Below, piece by piece: positions 41,940-50,318 of a stretch of 64,000 bases of DNA. Within the stretch, counting starts at the first letter, position 1. Each line of letters begins with the position of its first letter. The translations under genes were made by a program, and so were the position numbers. The notes under the pieces are model-generated. The model ran no database searches. It worked only from the letters and a program-made list of their open reading frames with translations, and was not told where the DNA came from. The stretch lies in the NCBI RefSeq assembly GCF_019710575.1, contig NZ_JAHWFK010000025.1:142665-206664 (forward strand). The letters run 5' to 3'. The DNA is from Paractinoplanes polyasparticus (GTDB taxonomy: Bacteria > Actinomycetota > Actinomycetes > Mycobacteriales > Micromonosporaceae).

Positions 41940-41978
41940 TGTGACAGCCCGAAAGGCGATATGCTAGACGCTGTCACA
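41940..41978. promoter_or_regulatory. inverted repeat in paaX promoter
   Basis: TGTGACAG (41940-41947) and CTGTCACA (41971-41978) are separated by 23 bp. TAGCAT on the minus strand (41966-41961) is a -10 candidate between the halves. Likely operator for PaaX or another regulator. Confidence 0.45.
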
Positions 41979-42099
41979 TCCGCCCGGGCTGGGTTTGGGT
42001 TCGCCGGTGTTCATCAGGGAAAATGTTTGATCGGCACGGTGGGCCGGGTCGCGTCAGCACGCGCAATGGCCCTCGGCCGCCGGTCGGAAACGAGGTACG

Positions 42100-42152
42100 A
42101 CGCCGTGTGGGGCTGAGCACACGGCGTAAGAAGTGGCTGTGGGGTAACCCAC
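42100..42152 (+). promoter_or_regulatory. structured leader upstream of DUF3117 gene
   Basis: Perfect 10-bp hairpin ACGCCGTGTG/CACACGGCGT (42100-42109, 42118-42127) followed by GTGGG/CCCAC (42139-42143, 42148-42152). Both lie within 90 nt of the start codon; role unknown. Confidence 0.55.
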
Positions 42153-42185
42153 CGACACCCTGATGTGGGTCTGAGGGGAGACAAG

Positions 42186-42353
42186 ATGGCGGCGATGAAG
42201 CCGCGGACGGGCGATGGTCCGCTGGAGGTCACCAAGGAGGGTCGGGGCATCGTCATGCGGGTCCCGCTGGAAGGTGGTGGCCGTCTCGTCGTTGAGATGA
42301 CTCCGGACGAGGCCAGCGCGCTGGGTGACGCGTTGAAGTCGATCGCCGGCTGA
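42186..42353 (+). CDS. DUF3117 small conserved protein
   Basis: 55 residues: MAAMKPRTGDGPLEVTKEGR, GIVMRVPLEGGGRLVVEMTP, DEASALGDALKSIAG. A conserved actinobacterial small protein (Rv1211-like, from memory) of unknown function, often near tag. ATG 42186 follows GGGGAG by 5 nt. A hairpin-rich leader precedes it and a terminator hairpin follows, so it is an independent transcript. Confidence 0.93.
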   Translation: MAAMKPRTGDGPLEVTKEGRGIVMRVPLEGGGRLVVEMTPDEASALGDALKSIAG

Positions 42354-42364
42354 CGTTTCACGCG

Positions 42365-42400
42365 AGCCCGCCGGTACGGTACCGCCCGGACCGGCGGGCT
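42365..42400 (+). terminator. hairpin terminator after DUF3117
   Basis: AGCCCGCCGGT (42365-42375) pairs perfectly with ACCGGCGGGCT (42390-42400), followed by TTCC. Confidence 0.75.
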
Positions 42401-42430
42401 TTCCACGTCTTCGAGAAAGGTCACGCTCTC

Positions 42431-43846
42431 GTGTATCTGATCCGGCTGACCGACCGACTCGACGACGACCGGACCCGCATCGTGCCGATCGGCGCAACGG
42501 GTCCACTGTCGCACGACGACGGCGAGCTCGATGCCGAGATCGCCGAGCTGGCCCCGGCGGGCCTGTCCGCGGGCACAGTGCAGGAGTTTCCCCGCCCGTT
42601 GCGGCGCCCGGCCAAGGTGCTGCTGGCGCACGTCGGTGCGGGCGACGAGGCGGGCTGGCGAGCGGCCGGGGCCGCGGTGGCCCGGGCCCTGCCCGGCGAC
42701 GAAGAGGCTCAGGTGCTCCTGGGCGAGGCGGCCTCGGCGGAGGTCGTACGCGGGCTGTCTGAAGGTCTGTGGCTGGGTGGCTACCGCTACCGGGACGCCC
42801 GCGAGGAACCCCGGACGGCTGAGGTCGACCTCGTCACCAGCGGTTCCGAGGCGTACGCCGGAAGCCTCACCCAGGCCCAGGTGGCGGCCCGGGCGACCTG
42901 GCTCGCCCGCGACCTCATCAACACCCCACCCTCGATCAAGAACCCGGACTGGATCGCCGAGGAGGTCAGCGGAGCCGCCGCCAAGCGTCCCGGCGCGAGC
43001 GTCCGCGTCCTGGCCGGTGACGAGCTGGCCCGGTTCGGCGGGCTGCGCGCGGTCGGCGGCGGTTCCCGGTTCAAGCCCTGCCTGGTCGAGCTGACCTGGG
43101 CGCCCCCGGGCGCGACGACCCACGTGGTGCTGGTCGGCAAGGGCATCACGTTCGACAGCGGCGGCATCTCGATCAAGACCCGCGAGGGCATGAAGCGGAT
43201 GAAGAACGACATGGCCGGCGCGGCCGCGGTCGCCGCCGCCACGCTGGGCGCGGCCGAGCTCGGCCTGCCCGTCCGCATCACCGCGTTGCTGCCGCTGGCC
43301 GAGAACGCGGTCAGCGGCGCCGCCTACCGCCCGGGCGACGTGATCACCCATTACGACGGCACCACCAGCGAGACGACCAACTCGGACGCCGAGGGCCGGC
43401 TCGTGCTGGCCGACGCGCTGGGCTACGCGGCCGGGCTCGACCCGGATGTCGTGATCGACCTGGCCACCCTCACCGGGGCCGCGCCGGTGGCCCTCGGCCC
43501 GAGCATCGCCGCGCTCTACAGCGACAGCGACGAGCTCGCCACGGCTCTGCAGCGGGCCGGCGCCGAGGCCGGTGAGCGGATGTGGCGGATGCCACTCAAC
43601 GCCGACTACCACGAACTGCTGCGCAGCGACGTGGCCGACCGGCACAGCTCACCGACGCACGGCGGGGGCATGGCCGCGCTCTTCCTGCGCGAGTTCACCG
43701 GCTCCTACGCCGACCGCTGGGCTCACCTCGACATCGCCGGCCCGGCCTGGACCGACACCACCGAGGGCGAGCTCACCCGCGGCGGCACCGGGTGGGGCGT
43801 ACGGATGCTGCTGCGATTCCTCTCAGCGCTTGACCGCAGCCAGTAG
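42431..43846 (+). CDS. pepA: leucyl aminopeptidase (M17)
   Basis: 471-residue cytosolic hexameric metallo-aminopeptidase. Catalytic Lys and metal Asp are in VGKGITFDSGGISIKT and MKNDMAGAAAV; NSDAEGRLVLADALGYA carries metal ligands and the catalytic Arg. Start GTG 42431 (VYLIRLTDRLDDD) has AAAGG 12 nt upstream. The last 24 nt overlap the convergent methyltransferase gene. N-terminal half is the usual variable domain. Confidence 0.94.
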   Translation: MYLIRLTDRLDDDRTRIVPIGATGPLSHDDGELDAEIAELAPAGLSAGTVQEFPRPLRRPAKVLLAHVGAGDEAGWRAAGAAVARALPGDEEAQVLLGEAASAEVVRGLSEGLWLGGYRYRDAREEPRTAEVDLVTSGSEAYAGSLTQAQVAARATWLARDLINTPPSIKNPDWIAEEVSGAAAKRPGASVRVLAGDELARFGGLRAVGGGSRFKPCLVELTWAPPGATTHVVLVGKGITFDSGGISIKTREGMKRMKNDMAGAAAVAAATLGAAELGLPVRITALLPLAENAVSGAAYRPGDVITHYDGTTSETTNSDAEGRLVLADALGYAAGLDPDVVIDLATLTGAAPVALGPSIAALYSDSDELATALQRAGAEAGERMWRMPLNADYHELLRSDVADRHSSPTHGGGMAALFLREFTGSYADRWAHLDIAGPAWTDTTEGELTRGGTGWGVRMLLRFLSALDRSQ

Positions 43847-44431
43847 GCCGGCGCCCGAGGGCACCACGGCCGGGATCCACTCCTCGGACTCGCGCACCGC
43901 CCGCAGCGTCTCGCGCACGGTCAGCGTGTCGACGTCACGGGCGGCCGGGTCGCTGATCCGCCCGTTGGCCATCGCGCCGTTGACCAGCAGCACCCCGCCC
44001 GGCCGGAGCAGACGCAGGGCGGCGTCGGCGCACGCGCCGAACTCGGTCACGTCGGCGTCGACGAAGACCAGGTCGTAGGCGCCGTCGGCCAGCCGGGGCA
44101 GCACGTCCAGGGCGCGTCCGGTGATGATCCGGGTGCGCGACGGCGCGAAGCCGGCCTCGACGAAGATGCGGCGGGCGATCCGCTGGTGCTCGTTCTCGAC
44201 GTCGATCGTGGTCAGCACGCCGTCGGCACGCATGCCGCGCAGCAGCCAGACGCCGCTGACCCCGGTGCCGGTGCCGATCTCGACCACCGCCTTGGCGCTG
44301 CCGGCCGCCGCGAGCAGGCGCAGCACCGATCCCGAGGCCGGGCTGACGCTGTCGAGACCGAGCTCGATCGCCAGGCTGCGGGCGGTCTGCAGGACGACGT
44401 CCTCGCTGGCGTACGCCTCGGCGAACTGCAT
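43823..44431 (-). CDS. O-methyltransferase family 3 protein
   Basis: 202-residue SAM-dependent O-methyltransferase. Motif I VVEIGTGTGVSGVWLLRG, acidic TTIDVENEHQRIA, catechol-type metal Asp in LVFVDADVTEFGACA and PGGVLLVNGAM. ATG 44431 lacks a clear ribosome site; a few further upstream residues are possible. Overlaps pepA by 24 nt tail-to-tail. In mycobacteria the orthologous gene is next to sigE (Rv1220c-Rv1221, from memory); here htrA follows directly. Confidence 0.87.
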   Translation of the reverse strand: MQFAEAYASEDVVLQTARSLAIELGLDSVSPASGSVLRLLAAAGSAKAVVEIGTGTGVSGVWLLRGMRADGVLTTIDVENEHQRIARRIFVEAGFAPSRTRIITGRALDVLPRLADGAYDLVFVDADVTEFGACADAALRLLRPGGVLLVNGAMANGRISDPAARDVDTLTVRETLRAVRESEEWIPAVVPSGAGLLAAVKR

Positions 44432-44660
44432 GGCCTGGCCCGTCGACGGGCCGAACGAACGGGCTGACGGGACGATGACGAACCTCCGGGCGGTTGGCGG
44501 ACGACGTGGCAGTGAGCCTCGTACATCGGGTAGAAGACTAGAACGGTGCTCGGGCGGGATGCATCGGGCCGTCTATGCATAAACAGGCCGGGGCGGGGCG
44601 TCGTCCGGGATCCGTGTCATCCTGGAGGGGGATCGGGAGGAACTGAGTGGAGGCACCGAC
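44432..44660. other. gap between O-methyltransferase and htrA
   Basis: 229 bp, no gene. It carries two ATGCAT palindromes 16 bp apart (44559-44564, 44575-44580). In the mycobacterial order sigE and rseA occupy this position; no remnant of either is seen. Confidence 0.5.
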
Positions 44661-45914
44661 GTGACCGACGGCTGGAACGCGCGCTCCGCTCCGCCGCCCA
44701 CTCCGGGCCAGCCCGTCCCGCCAGGTTCGCCCTGGTGGTCCGACGCGCTCGCTGACCCGTGGCGCGACCCGTGGGCGCCGACGGCCGTGGTCGTCCAGCA
44801 GCCGCAGTCGACCGGTGGCCCGCCGCCCGAGCCGGTCGTCGACCCCGACGCGCCCCGTCGCTCGTACACCCCGATCCTGCTCATCTGCCTGATCACCGCC
44901 CTGCTCGCGGGCGGTCTGGGCGGAACACTCGGCTACGTCTTCGCGGTCCGCGGCGGCGTCGCGCCCGGCGGCGGCAGCCAGCTGGGGGCGACCGCGCAGG
45001 AGCCGCCGGCCGCGGCCAACCGCGCCCCGGAATCGCTGGCCGGCGTGGCCGGGAAGGTGCTCCCCAGCGTGGTCACCGTCCGCGTCACGGGCGCGATCGG
45101 CTCCGGCTTCGTGGTCTCCGCGAACGGCTACGTGATCACCAACGACCACGTGGTCGAGGGCGCGGACGACACCATGTCGGTGTCGTTCAGCGACGGCTCC
45201 ACCGCCCGCGCCGAGCTGGTGGGCCGCGACCCCCAGTCCGACGTCGCTGTGATCAAGGTCGCCAAGAGCGGTCTCACCCCGGTCGCCATCGGCAACTCCG
45301 ACTCGATCGCCGTCGGCGACCCGGTGCTCGCCTTCGGCTCCCCGCTGGCGCTGGTCAACACGGTGACCGCCGGCATCGTCAGCGCGGTCGACCGCACGAT
45401 CGAGGCCGGCGACGCGGGCACCACCCGGTACTACGCGGCCATCCAGACCGATGCCGCGGTCAACCAGGGCAACTCGGGCGGCCCGCTGGTCAACGCGGCC
45501 GGCGAGGTCGTCGGGGTCAACTCGGTGATCCGGTCGGTCGGCGGCACCGAGACCGAGGCCGGCAACATCGGCCTCGCCTTCGCCATCCCGATCAACCAGG
45601 CGAAGCGGGTGGCCGGCGACATCATCGACCACGGCAAGGCACGGCGCACGGTGATCGGCGCCGAGGTGGCCACCGGCGGCACCAGCACGACGGGGGCCCG
45701 GCTGCGCTCGGTCGAACCGTCCGGGCCGGCCGGCGGGGCCGGTCTCAAGGCCGGCGACACGGTCACGAAGCTCGACGGGCACCTGCTCGAGGACGGCACC
45801 GACCTGATCGCCCTGGTGCGTAAGTACGCGCCGGGCACCACTGTTTCGGTGGAGTACCGTCGCGGAACGAAGACACAGACGGCCTCGGTGACGTTGGCCG
45901 CCGACTCCAACTGA
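44661..45914 (+). CDS. HtrA/DegP-like serine protease with PDZ domain
   Basis: 417 residues. Proline-rich cytoplasmic N-terminus, one membrane helix (about 72-96, SYTPILLICLITALLAGGLG), then extracytoplasmic protease with His in ITNDHVVEG (about 161), Asp in QSDVAVIKV (about 193), Ser in NQGNSGGPLVN (about 270), and a C-terminal PDZ (GARLRSVEPSGPAGGAGLK). GTG 44661 follows GGAGG. HtrA proteases handle envelope stress; in mycobacteria the gene is next to sigE/rseA. tatB follows 66 nt later, with its own -10 (TAGGCT). Confidence 0.92.
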   Translation: MTDGWNARSAPPPTPGQPVPPGSPWWSDALADPWRDPWAPTAVVVQQPQSTGGPPPEPVVDPDAPRRSYTPILLICLITALLAGGLGGTLGYVFAVRGGVAPGGGSQLGATAQEPPAAANRAPESLAGVAGKVLPSVVTVRVTGAIGSGFVVSANGYVITNDHVVEGADDTMSVSFSDGSTARAELVGRDPQSDVAVIKVAKSGLTPVAIGNSDSIAVGDPVLAFGSPLALVNTVTAGIVSAVDRTIEAGDAGTTRYYAAIQTDAAVNQGNSGGPLVNAAGEVVGVNSVIRSVGGTETEAGNIGLAFAIPINQAKRVAGDIIDHGKARRTVIGAEVATGGTSTTGARLRSVEPSGPAGGAGLKAGDTVTKLDGHLLEDGTDLIALVRKYAPGTTVSVEYRRGTKTQTASVTLAADSN

Positions 45915-45980
45915 TCGCTTCGCGGACTGGGAACGGCCATCTCGCGTGCGTAGGCTGGGCGCGGGAACCTGGGAGGCCAC

Positions 45981-46394
45981 ATGTTCGAGAACCTGAACTG
46001 GTGGGAGATCGGCGCGCTGCTCATGCTGGCGCTCTTGATCTTCGGTGAGCGCCTGCCCAAGGTCATCAGTGACGGCCTGCGGATGCTGCGCGGCCTGCGG
46101 GCGATGGCGCAGAACGCGACCACCGACCTCAACCGTGAGCTGGGCACCGACCTTCAGCTGCAGGATCTGCACCCCAAGGCGTTCATCCGCAAGCACCTGC
46201 TGAGCGAGGAGGACGAGGCGGCCATCCGCAAGCCGCTCCAGGGCCTGCTCGACGACGTGAAGCAGGACCTGAACGGCGTACGCTCCGACCTCAGCGAGGT
46301 TGCCGAGGCCGCCGACATCAAGAACAACCGGTCGACGACCTCGAACTCCACGGCAATGGCGCCGAGTCAGAAGTTCGATCTAGACGCCACTTGA
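45981..46394 (+). CDS. tatB: twin-arginine translocase subunit TatB
   Basis: 137 residues. MFENLNWWEIGALLMLALLI is the short N-terminal transmembrane helix with Glu; FGERLPKVISDGLRMLRGLR is the hinge and amphipathic helix, then a soluble helical tail. TatB presents folded Tat substrates with TatC. ATG 45981 has GGGAGG 6 nt upstream. TatA and TatC are not in the window. Convergent with mrp. Confidence 0.94.
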   Translation: MFENLNWWEIGALLMLALLIFGERLPKVISDGLRMLRGLRAMAQNATTDLNRELGTDLQLQDLHPKAFIRKHLLSEEDEAAIRKPLQGLLDDVKQDLNGVRSDLSEVAEAADIKNNRSTTSNSTAMAPSQKFDLDAT

Positions 46395-46419
46395 GCTGCT
46401 GGCGTCGCGATCGCCAGGG

Positions 46420-47568
46420 CTAGCGCCGGGCGTTGACTGTCAGGCCGAGCGGCTTGCCTACCAGGGACTCGCGGCGGACGGCCAGCTTGTCGGCCACCGC
46501 GTCGAGGGCCTTGGCGGCCGGGGCGTCCGGCGCGGCCAGCACGATCGGGTCGCCGGCGTCGCCCGCCTCGCGCACCCGGGTGTCGAGCGGGATCTGCCCG
46601 AGCAGCGGCACCGAGGCGCCCACCGTGGTGGTCAGCGAGTCGGCGACCTTCTGCCCGCCGCCCTGACCGAAGACCTCCATGCGGGAGCCGTCGGGCAGCT
46701 CGAGCCAGGACATGTTCTCGACCACACCGACCAGGCGCTGGTGGGTCTGCATGGCGATCGCGCCGGCCCGCTCGGCCACCTCGGCCGCGGCCGTCTGCGG
46801 CGTGGTGACGACCAGGATCTCGGCGTTGGGCAGCAACTGGGCCAGCGAGATGGCCACGTCGCCGGTGCCCGGGGGCAGGTCGAGCAGCAACACGTCGAGG
46901 TCGCCCCAGTAGACGTCGGCCAGGAACTGCTGGAGAGCGCGGTGCAGCATCGGGCCGCGCCACACCACCGCGGCGTTGCCGGCGGTGAACATGCCGATCG
47001 AGATCACCTTCACGCCGTGCGACTGCGGCGGCATGATCATGTCTTCGACGCGGGTGGGGCGGCCCTCGACGCCGAGCATGCGGGGCACCGAGTGGCCGTA
47101 GATGTCGGCGTCGATGACACCGACCGACAGGCCCCGCTTGGCCAGGGCGGCAGCCAGGTTGACGGTCACGCTGGACTTGCCGACACCGCCCTTGCCGCTG
47201 GCCACCGCGTAAACCCTCGTGCGGGACCCGGGCTGAGCGAAGGGAATGACCGGTTCCGCCGTCGCGCCGCCGCCGCGCAGCGTGACCTGGAGGGCCTTGC
47301 GCTGTTCCTCGTCCATCACGCCGAAATCGACGCTCACCGACGTGATGCCGGGGATCTGGGTGACGGCGGCGGTGATGTCGTTGTTGAGCTTGTCGCGCAG
47401 CGGGCAACCGGCCACGGTGAGCAGCAGCTCGACCCGGACGGTGCTGCCGGTGACGGTGAAACCCTTGACCATGCCGAGGTCGGTGATCGGGCGGCGGATC
47501 TCGGGGTCGTCGACCGTGGCCAGCGCGGCCTGGATCGCGTCCTCGATGGTGGAGGCGGGAGCGGACAT
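46420..47568 (-). CDS. mrp: Mrp/NBP35-type Fe-S scaffold ATPase
   Basis: 382 residues. N-terminal DUF59 domain (about 1-95, IQAALATVDDPEIRRPITDL) then a P-loop ATPase with deviant Walker A GKGGVGKS (125-132) and DVLLLDLPPGTGD. The CxxC of bacterial ApbC/Mrp is absent: the stretch reads NMSWLELPDGSRMEVFG, as I recall for actinobacteria. ATG 47568 follows TAGCAT (47581-47576) by 7 nt, leaderless; the in-frame ATG 47577 overlaps that -10. Role in Fe-S or apo-protein maturation is inferred. Confidence 0.92.
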   Translation of the reverse strand: MSAPASTIEDAIQAALATVDDPEIRRPITDLGMVKGFTVTGSTVRVELLLTVAGCPLRDKLNNDITAAVTQIPGITSVSVDFGVMDEEQRKALQVTLRGGGATAEPVIPFAQPGSRTRVYAVASGKGGVGKSSVTVNLAAALAKRGLSVGVIDADIYGHSVPRMLGVEGRPTRVEDMIMPPQSHGVKVISIGMFTAGNAAVVWRGPMLHRALQQFLADVYWGDLDVLLLDLPPGTGDVAISLAQLLPNAEILVVTTPQTAAAEVAERAGAIAMQTHQRLVGVVENMSWLELPDGSRMEVFGQGGGQKVADSLTTTVGASVPLLGQIPLDTRVREAGDAGDPIVLAAPDAPAAKALDAVADKLAVRRESLVGKPLGLTVNARR

Positions 47569-47592
47569 GAGGCCCATGCTACGTCGGGGCGA

Positions 47593-48144
47593 TCAGTGGT
47601 CCTCTTCCCAGTCCTTACGTTCCTCGTCCCGATCCGTGCGTGCCCGCCGCTCCCGCCGGTGGGCCGCCTCGTCCAGCTCATCGGCGAGGCGGGACAGCTC
47701 GGAGCGCAGGAAGTCACGGGTCGCGACCTCGCCCATCGCGATCCGCAGGGAGGCGATCTCACGGGCGAGGTATTCGGTGTCCGCCTTCTGCATCGCGGCC
47801 CGCCGGCGGTCCTCCTCCATGGCCAGGCGGTCGCGGTCGGTCTGGCGGTTCTGGGCGAGCAGGATCAGCGGCGCCGCGTACGACGCCTGCAACGACAGGA
47901 TCAAGGTCAGGAACGTGAACGTGTACGGGTCGAAGCGCAGGGCGGCCGGCGCCAGCGTGTTCCAGGCGAACCAGGCGGCGATGACCAGCGTCATCCAGAC
48001 GATGAACTGGGCCGTGCCCATGTAGCGGGCGATGCTCTCGGACCAGCGGCCGAACGACTCGGGGTCGAAGCGGGGCAGCCGCACCCGGCCCGGCTCGACG
48101 GGCTGGTCGAGGCGGCCGAGGGGCTCCCGGCGGGGCTCGGTCAC
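47593..48144 (-). CDS. DUF1003 membrane protein
   Basis: 183 residues. Two transmembrane helices (about 45-62 and 71-95, including FIVWMTLVIAAWFAWNTL) of the DUF1003 family, then a charged coiled-coil tail (NRQTDRDRLAMEEDRRRAA ... RKDWEEDH). GTG 48144 overlaps the MgtE-like stop by 4 nt, so the two are co-translated. The usual partner of DUF1003 is an MgtE-type cation protein; function unknown. Confidence 0.88.
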   Translation of the reverse strand: MTEPRREPLGRLDQPVEPGRVRLPRFDPESFGRWSESIARYMGTAQFIVWMTLVIAAWFAWNTLAPAALRFDPYTFTFLTLILSLQASYAAPLILLAQNRQTDRDRLAMEEDRRRAAMQKADTEYLAREIASLRIAMGEVATRDFLRSELSRLADELDEAAHRRERRARTDRDEERKDWEEDH

Positions 48145-49418
48145 AGGACGACCTCGTCGTTCTCGCTCAGGTCGCGGTCACGCCAGTCGCGCGGCAGCGA
48201 GTGGTCGAGCACGTCGTCCACGGTCACCGCGCCCACCAGGCGGTTCGTGGAGTCGACGACCGGGATGGCGACCAGGTCGTACGTGGCCATGCGCTTGGTG
48301 ATCTCGGCCAGCGTGGTCTCGGGGCGCAGCGGCTCGAGGTCGGAGTCGACCAGGCCGCCCACGATCGACGAGGGCGGTTCCCGCAGCAGCCGCTGGAAGT
48401 GCACCATGCCCAGGTACTTTCCCGTCGGGGTGGCCGAGGGCGCGCGAGCGACAAAGACCTGGGCCGCCACCACGGGGGACAGCTCGGGCTCGCGGATGCG
48501 GGCCAGCGCCTCGGCCACCGTGGCGTCCGGCGTCATGATCACCGGCTCCGAGGTCATCACACTTCCCGCCGTACCCGGGCGGTAGTCGAGCAGCTGGCGG
48601 ACCGGATCGGCCTCGTCCGGCTCCATCAGGTCGAGCAGCACCGCCTGCTCGGCTTTGGGCAGCTCGCCGAGCAGGTCGGCGGCATCGTCCGGGTCCATCC
48701 GCTCGAGCACGTCGGCGGCCCGTTCCCGATCGAGCCGGATCAGGATCTCGACCTGGTCGTGCTCGGGCAGTTCCTCGAGCACGTCGGCCAGCGTCCGGTC
48801 GCTCAGCGCGGCGGCGACCTCGTTGCGGCGGGCGTCCGGCAGATCCTGCAGGGCGTTTGCCATGTCGGCCGGCTTCATCTGCTCGAGCAGCGCCAGCAGA
48901 TTGGACGTGCCCTGGGTGTCGGTCGGGCCGATCAGCCCGCGCACCCGGTCGTAGTCGGCCTGGAAGACGTGCCCGCGGCGGGCCAGCCGCCCGGTCTGCC
49001 CGCGCACGGCGACCCGGGTCACCAGCCACTCGTTGTTGCGGTTGAGATCCATGCCGATGTCGACGACGGTGCTGGTGACGGCCGGTCCGTCGCCGGTCTC
49101 GGGCCGCACCGTGACCCGGCGGTCGAGCAGATCCTCCACCACCAGCAGCTCGTTGGGCCGCTTCTCGAACCGGCGCAGGTTGAGCACGCCGCTGGCCAGC
49201 ACGACCGCCTCGGCGTCCATCGACGTCACCCGCCCGATGGGCAGGAAGATCCGCCGGCGCAGCGCCATCTCAGCCACCAGCCCGACCACCTGTGGCGGCC
49301 GGTTCGTCGTGCGCAGGCGCACCACGGCGTCGCGCACCCGCCCGACCCGGTCGCCGTTGGGGTCGAACACGGGCAGCCCGGCGAGCCGAGCCAGATAAAC
49401 CCTCGTCCCCATGGTCAC
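48141..49418 (-). CDS. MgtE-N/CBS protein without transport domain
   Basis: 425 residues, soluble: a PRC-barrel-like start (VYLARLAGLPVFDPNGDRVG), MgtE N-terminal helical repeats (ALQDLPDARRNEVAAAL, LERMDPDDAADLLGELP) and two CBS domains (VMTSEPVIMTPDATVAEALA; RPETTLAEITKRMATYDLVA). The five-helix magnesium channel of true MgtE is missing. It probably senses divalent cation or nucleotide and regulates a partner, maybe DUF1003. GTG 49418 is preceded by TAGGCT and 6 nt, leaderless and divergent from phzF. Confidence 0.88.
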   Translation of the reverse strand: MTMGTRVYLARLAGLPVFDPNGDRVGRVRDAVVRLRTTNRPPQVVGLVAEMALRRRIFLPIGRVTSMDAEAVVLASGVLNLRRFEKRPNELLVVEDLLDRRVTVRPETGDGPAVTSTVVDIGMDLNRNNEWLVTRVAVRGQTGRLARRGHVFQADYDRVRGLIGPTDTQGTSNLLALLEQMKPADMANALQDLPDARRNEVAAALSDRTLADVLEELPEHDQVEILIRLDRERAADVLERMDPDDAADLLGELPKAEQAVLLDLMEPDEADPVRQLLDYRPGTAGSVMTSEPVIMTPDATVAEALARIREPELSPVVAAQVFVARAPSATPTGKYLGMVHFQRLLREPPSSIVGGLVDSDLEPLRPETTLAEITKRMATYDLVAIPVVDSTNRLVGAVTVDDVLDHSLPRDWRDRDLSENDEVVL

Positions 49419-49445
49419 CGTCCCAGCCTAGGTTAGGGTCCGGAC
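49419..49445. promoter_or_regulatory. overlapping divergent leaderless promoters
   Basis: 27 nt separate the two start codons. Minus: TAGGCT (49430-49425), 6 nt, GTG 49418. Plus: TAGGGT (49434-49439), 6 nt, ATG 49446, plus a second TAGGTT at 49429-49434. The -10 elements share CCTAGG, so only one polymerase can be accommodated. Confidence 0.6.
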
Positions 49446-50318
49446 ATGTCAGGAGTGGCGTACGAGATCGTCGACGTGTTCACCGATCGACCGTTCGCGG
49501 GCAACCCGCTCGCGGTGGTCTACAACGCCACCGACCTGGGCGGCGACCAGATGCACACCCTGGCCCGCGAGTTCAACCTGGCCGAGACCGTTTTCGTGCT
49601 CCCGCCGACCGATCCGGCCGCGACCTACCGCGCCCGCATCTTCACACCCGAAACCGAGCTTCCGTTCGCCGGCCACCCCAGCGTCGGCGCGGCGGTGACC
49701 TCCATGCGTCGCGGCCTGTTTCCCCCGGGAGAGGTGGTGCAGGAGTGCGGCGCGGGCCTGCTGCCGATCACGGTGACCCAAGCGGGCGCGGCGACGCTCA
49801 CCGGCGGAACCCCACGCCTGGGCGACCCTCTCGACCCGGCGCCCCTGCTGCAGCTGGCCGGTCTGACCAACGACGCGTACGCCGAGGGAGCGCCCCGCAC
49901 GGCCGGTTGCGGCCTCGACTGGGTCTTTCTTCCCGTACGGCGTGAAGCCCTCGCCGACGTGCGGATCGACCTGCCGGCCGCGGAACGGGCCGGCGTGACC
50001 GACCTGTGCGTCTTCTCGTGGTCGGCAGAGACGTCGGAGGCGCATTCCCGTGTCTTTGTGCCCGGTGGCGCTGTGCCCGAAGACCCGGCGACCGGCTCGG
50101 CCGCGCTCGGCCTGGGCTTGTGGCTGGTCGCATCCGGCCTGCTGCCGCCCGACGGCACCTCGTCGTACCGCGTGCATCAGGGCATCGAGATGAAGCGCCC
50201 GTCCCGGCTGGAGTGCACCGTCACCGCCGCCGGTGGACTCGCCACGTCAGCCACCGTGGCTGGCCACGTCTGCCCGATCGCGAAGGGCGAGATCATCGTG
50301 CCGCCCTTCATCGGATAG
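49446..50318 (+). CDS. PhzF-family isomerase-like protein
   Basis: 290 residues of the PhzF/diaminopimelate-epimerase fold: VDVFTDRPFAGNPLAVV, EFNLAETVFVLPP, FTPETELPFAGHPSVGAAV (catalytic Glu-containing) and PGGAVPEDPATGSAALGLG. The family isomerises phenazine precursor in pseudomonads, but most members have other, unknown substrates; there are no phz partners here. ATG 49446 is leaderless. Confidence 0.9.
   Translation: MSGVAYEIVDVFTDRPFAGNPLAVVYNATDLGGDQMHTLAREFNLAETVFVLPPTDPAATYRARIFTPETELPFAGHPSVGAAVTSMRRGLFPPGEVVQECGAGLLPITVTQAGAATLTGGTPRLGDPLDPAPLLQLAGLTNDAYAEGAPRTAGCGLDWVFLPVRREALADVRIDLPAAERAGVTDLCVFSWSAETSEAHSRVFVPGGAVPEDPATGSAALGLGLWLVASGLLPPDGTSSYRVHQGIEMKRPSRLECTVTAAGGLATSATVAGHVCPIAKGEIIVPPFIG

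Noticed and set aside
46741..48585. 614-codon plus-strand frame over mrp and neighbours
   Set aside because: Shadow of three real minus-strand genes.
49446..50318. Phenazine biosynthesis cluster
   Set aside because: Only a PhzF-fold gene is present; no other phz genes.
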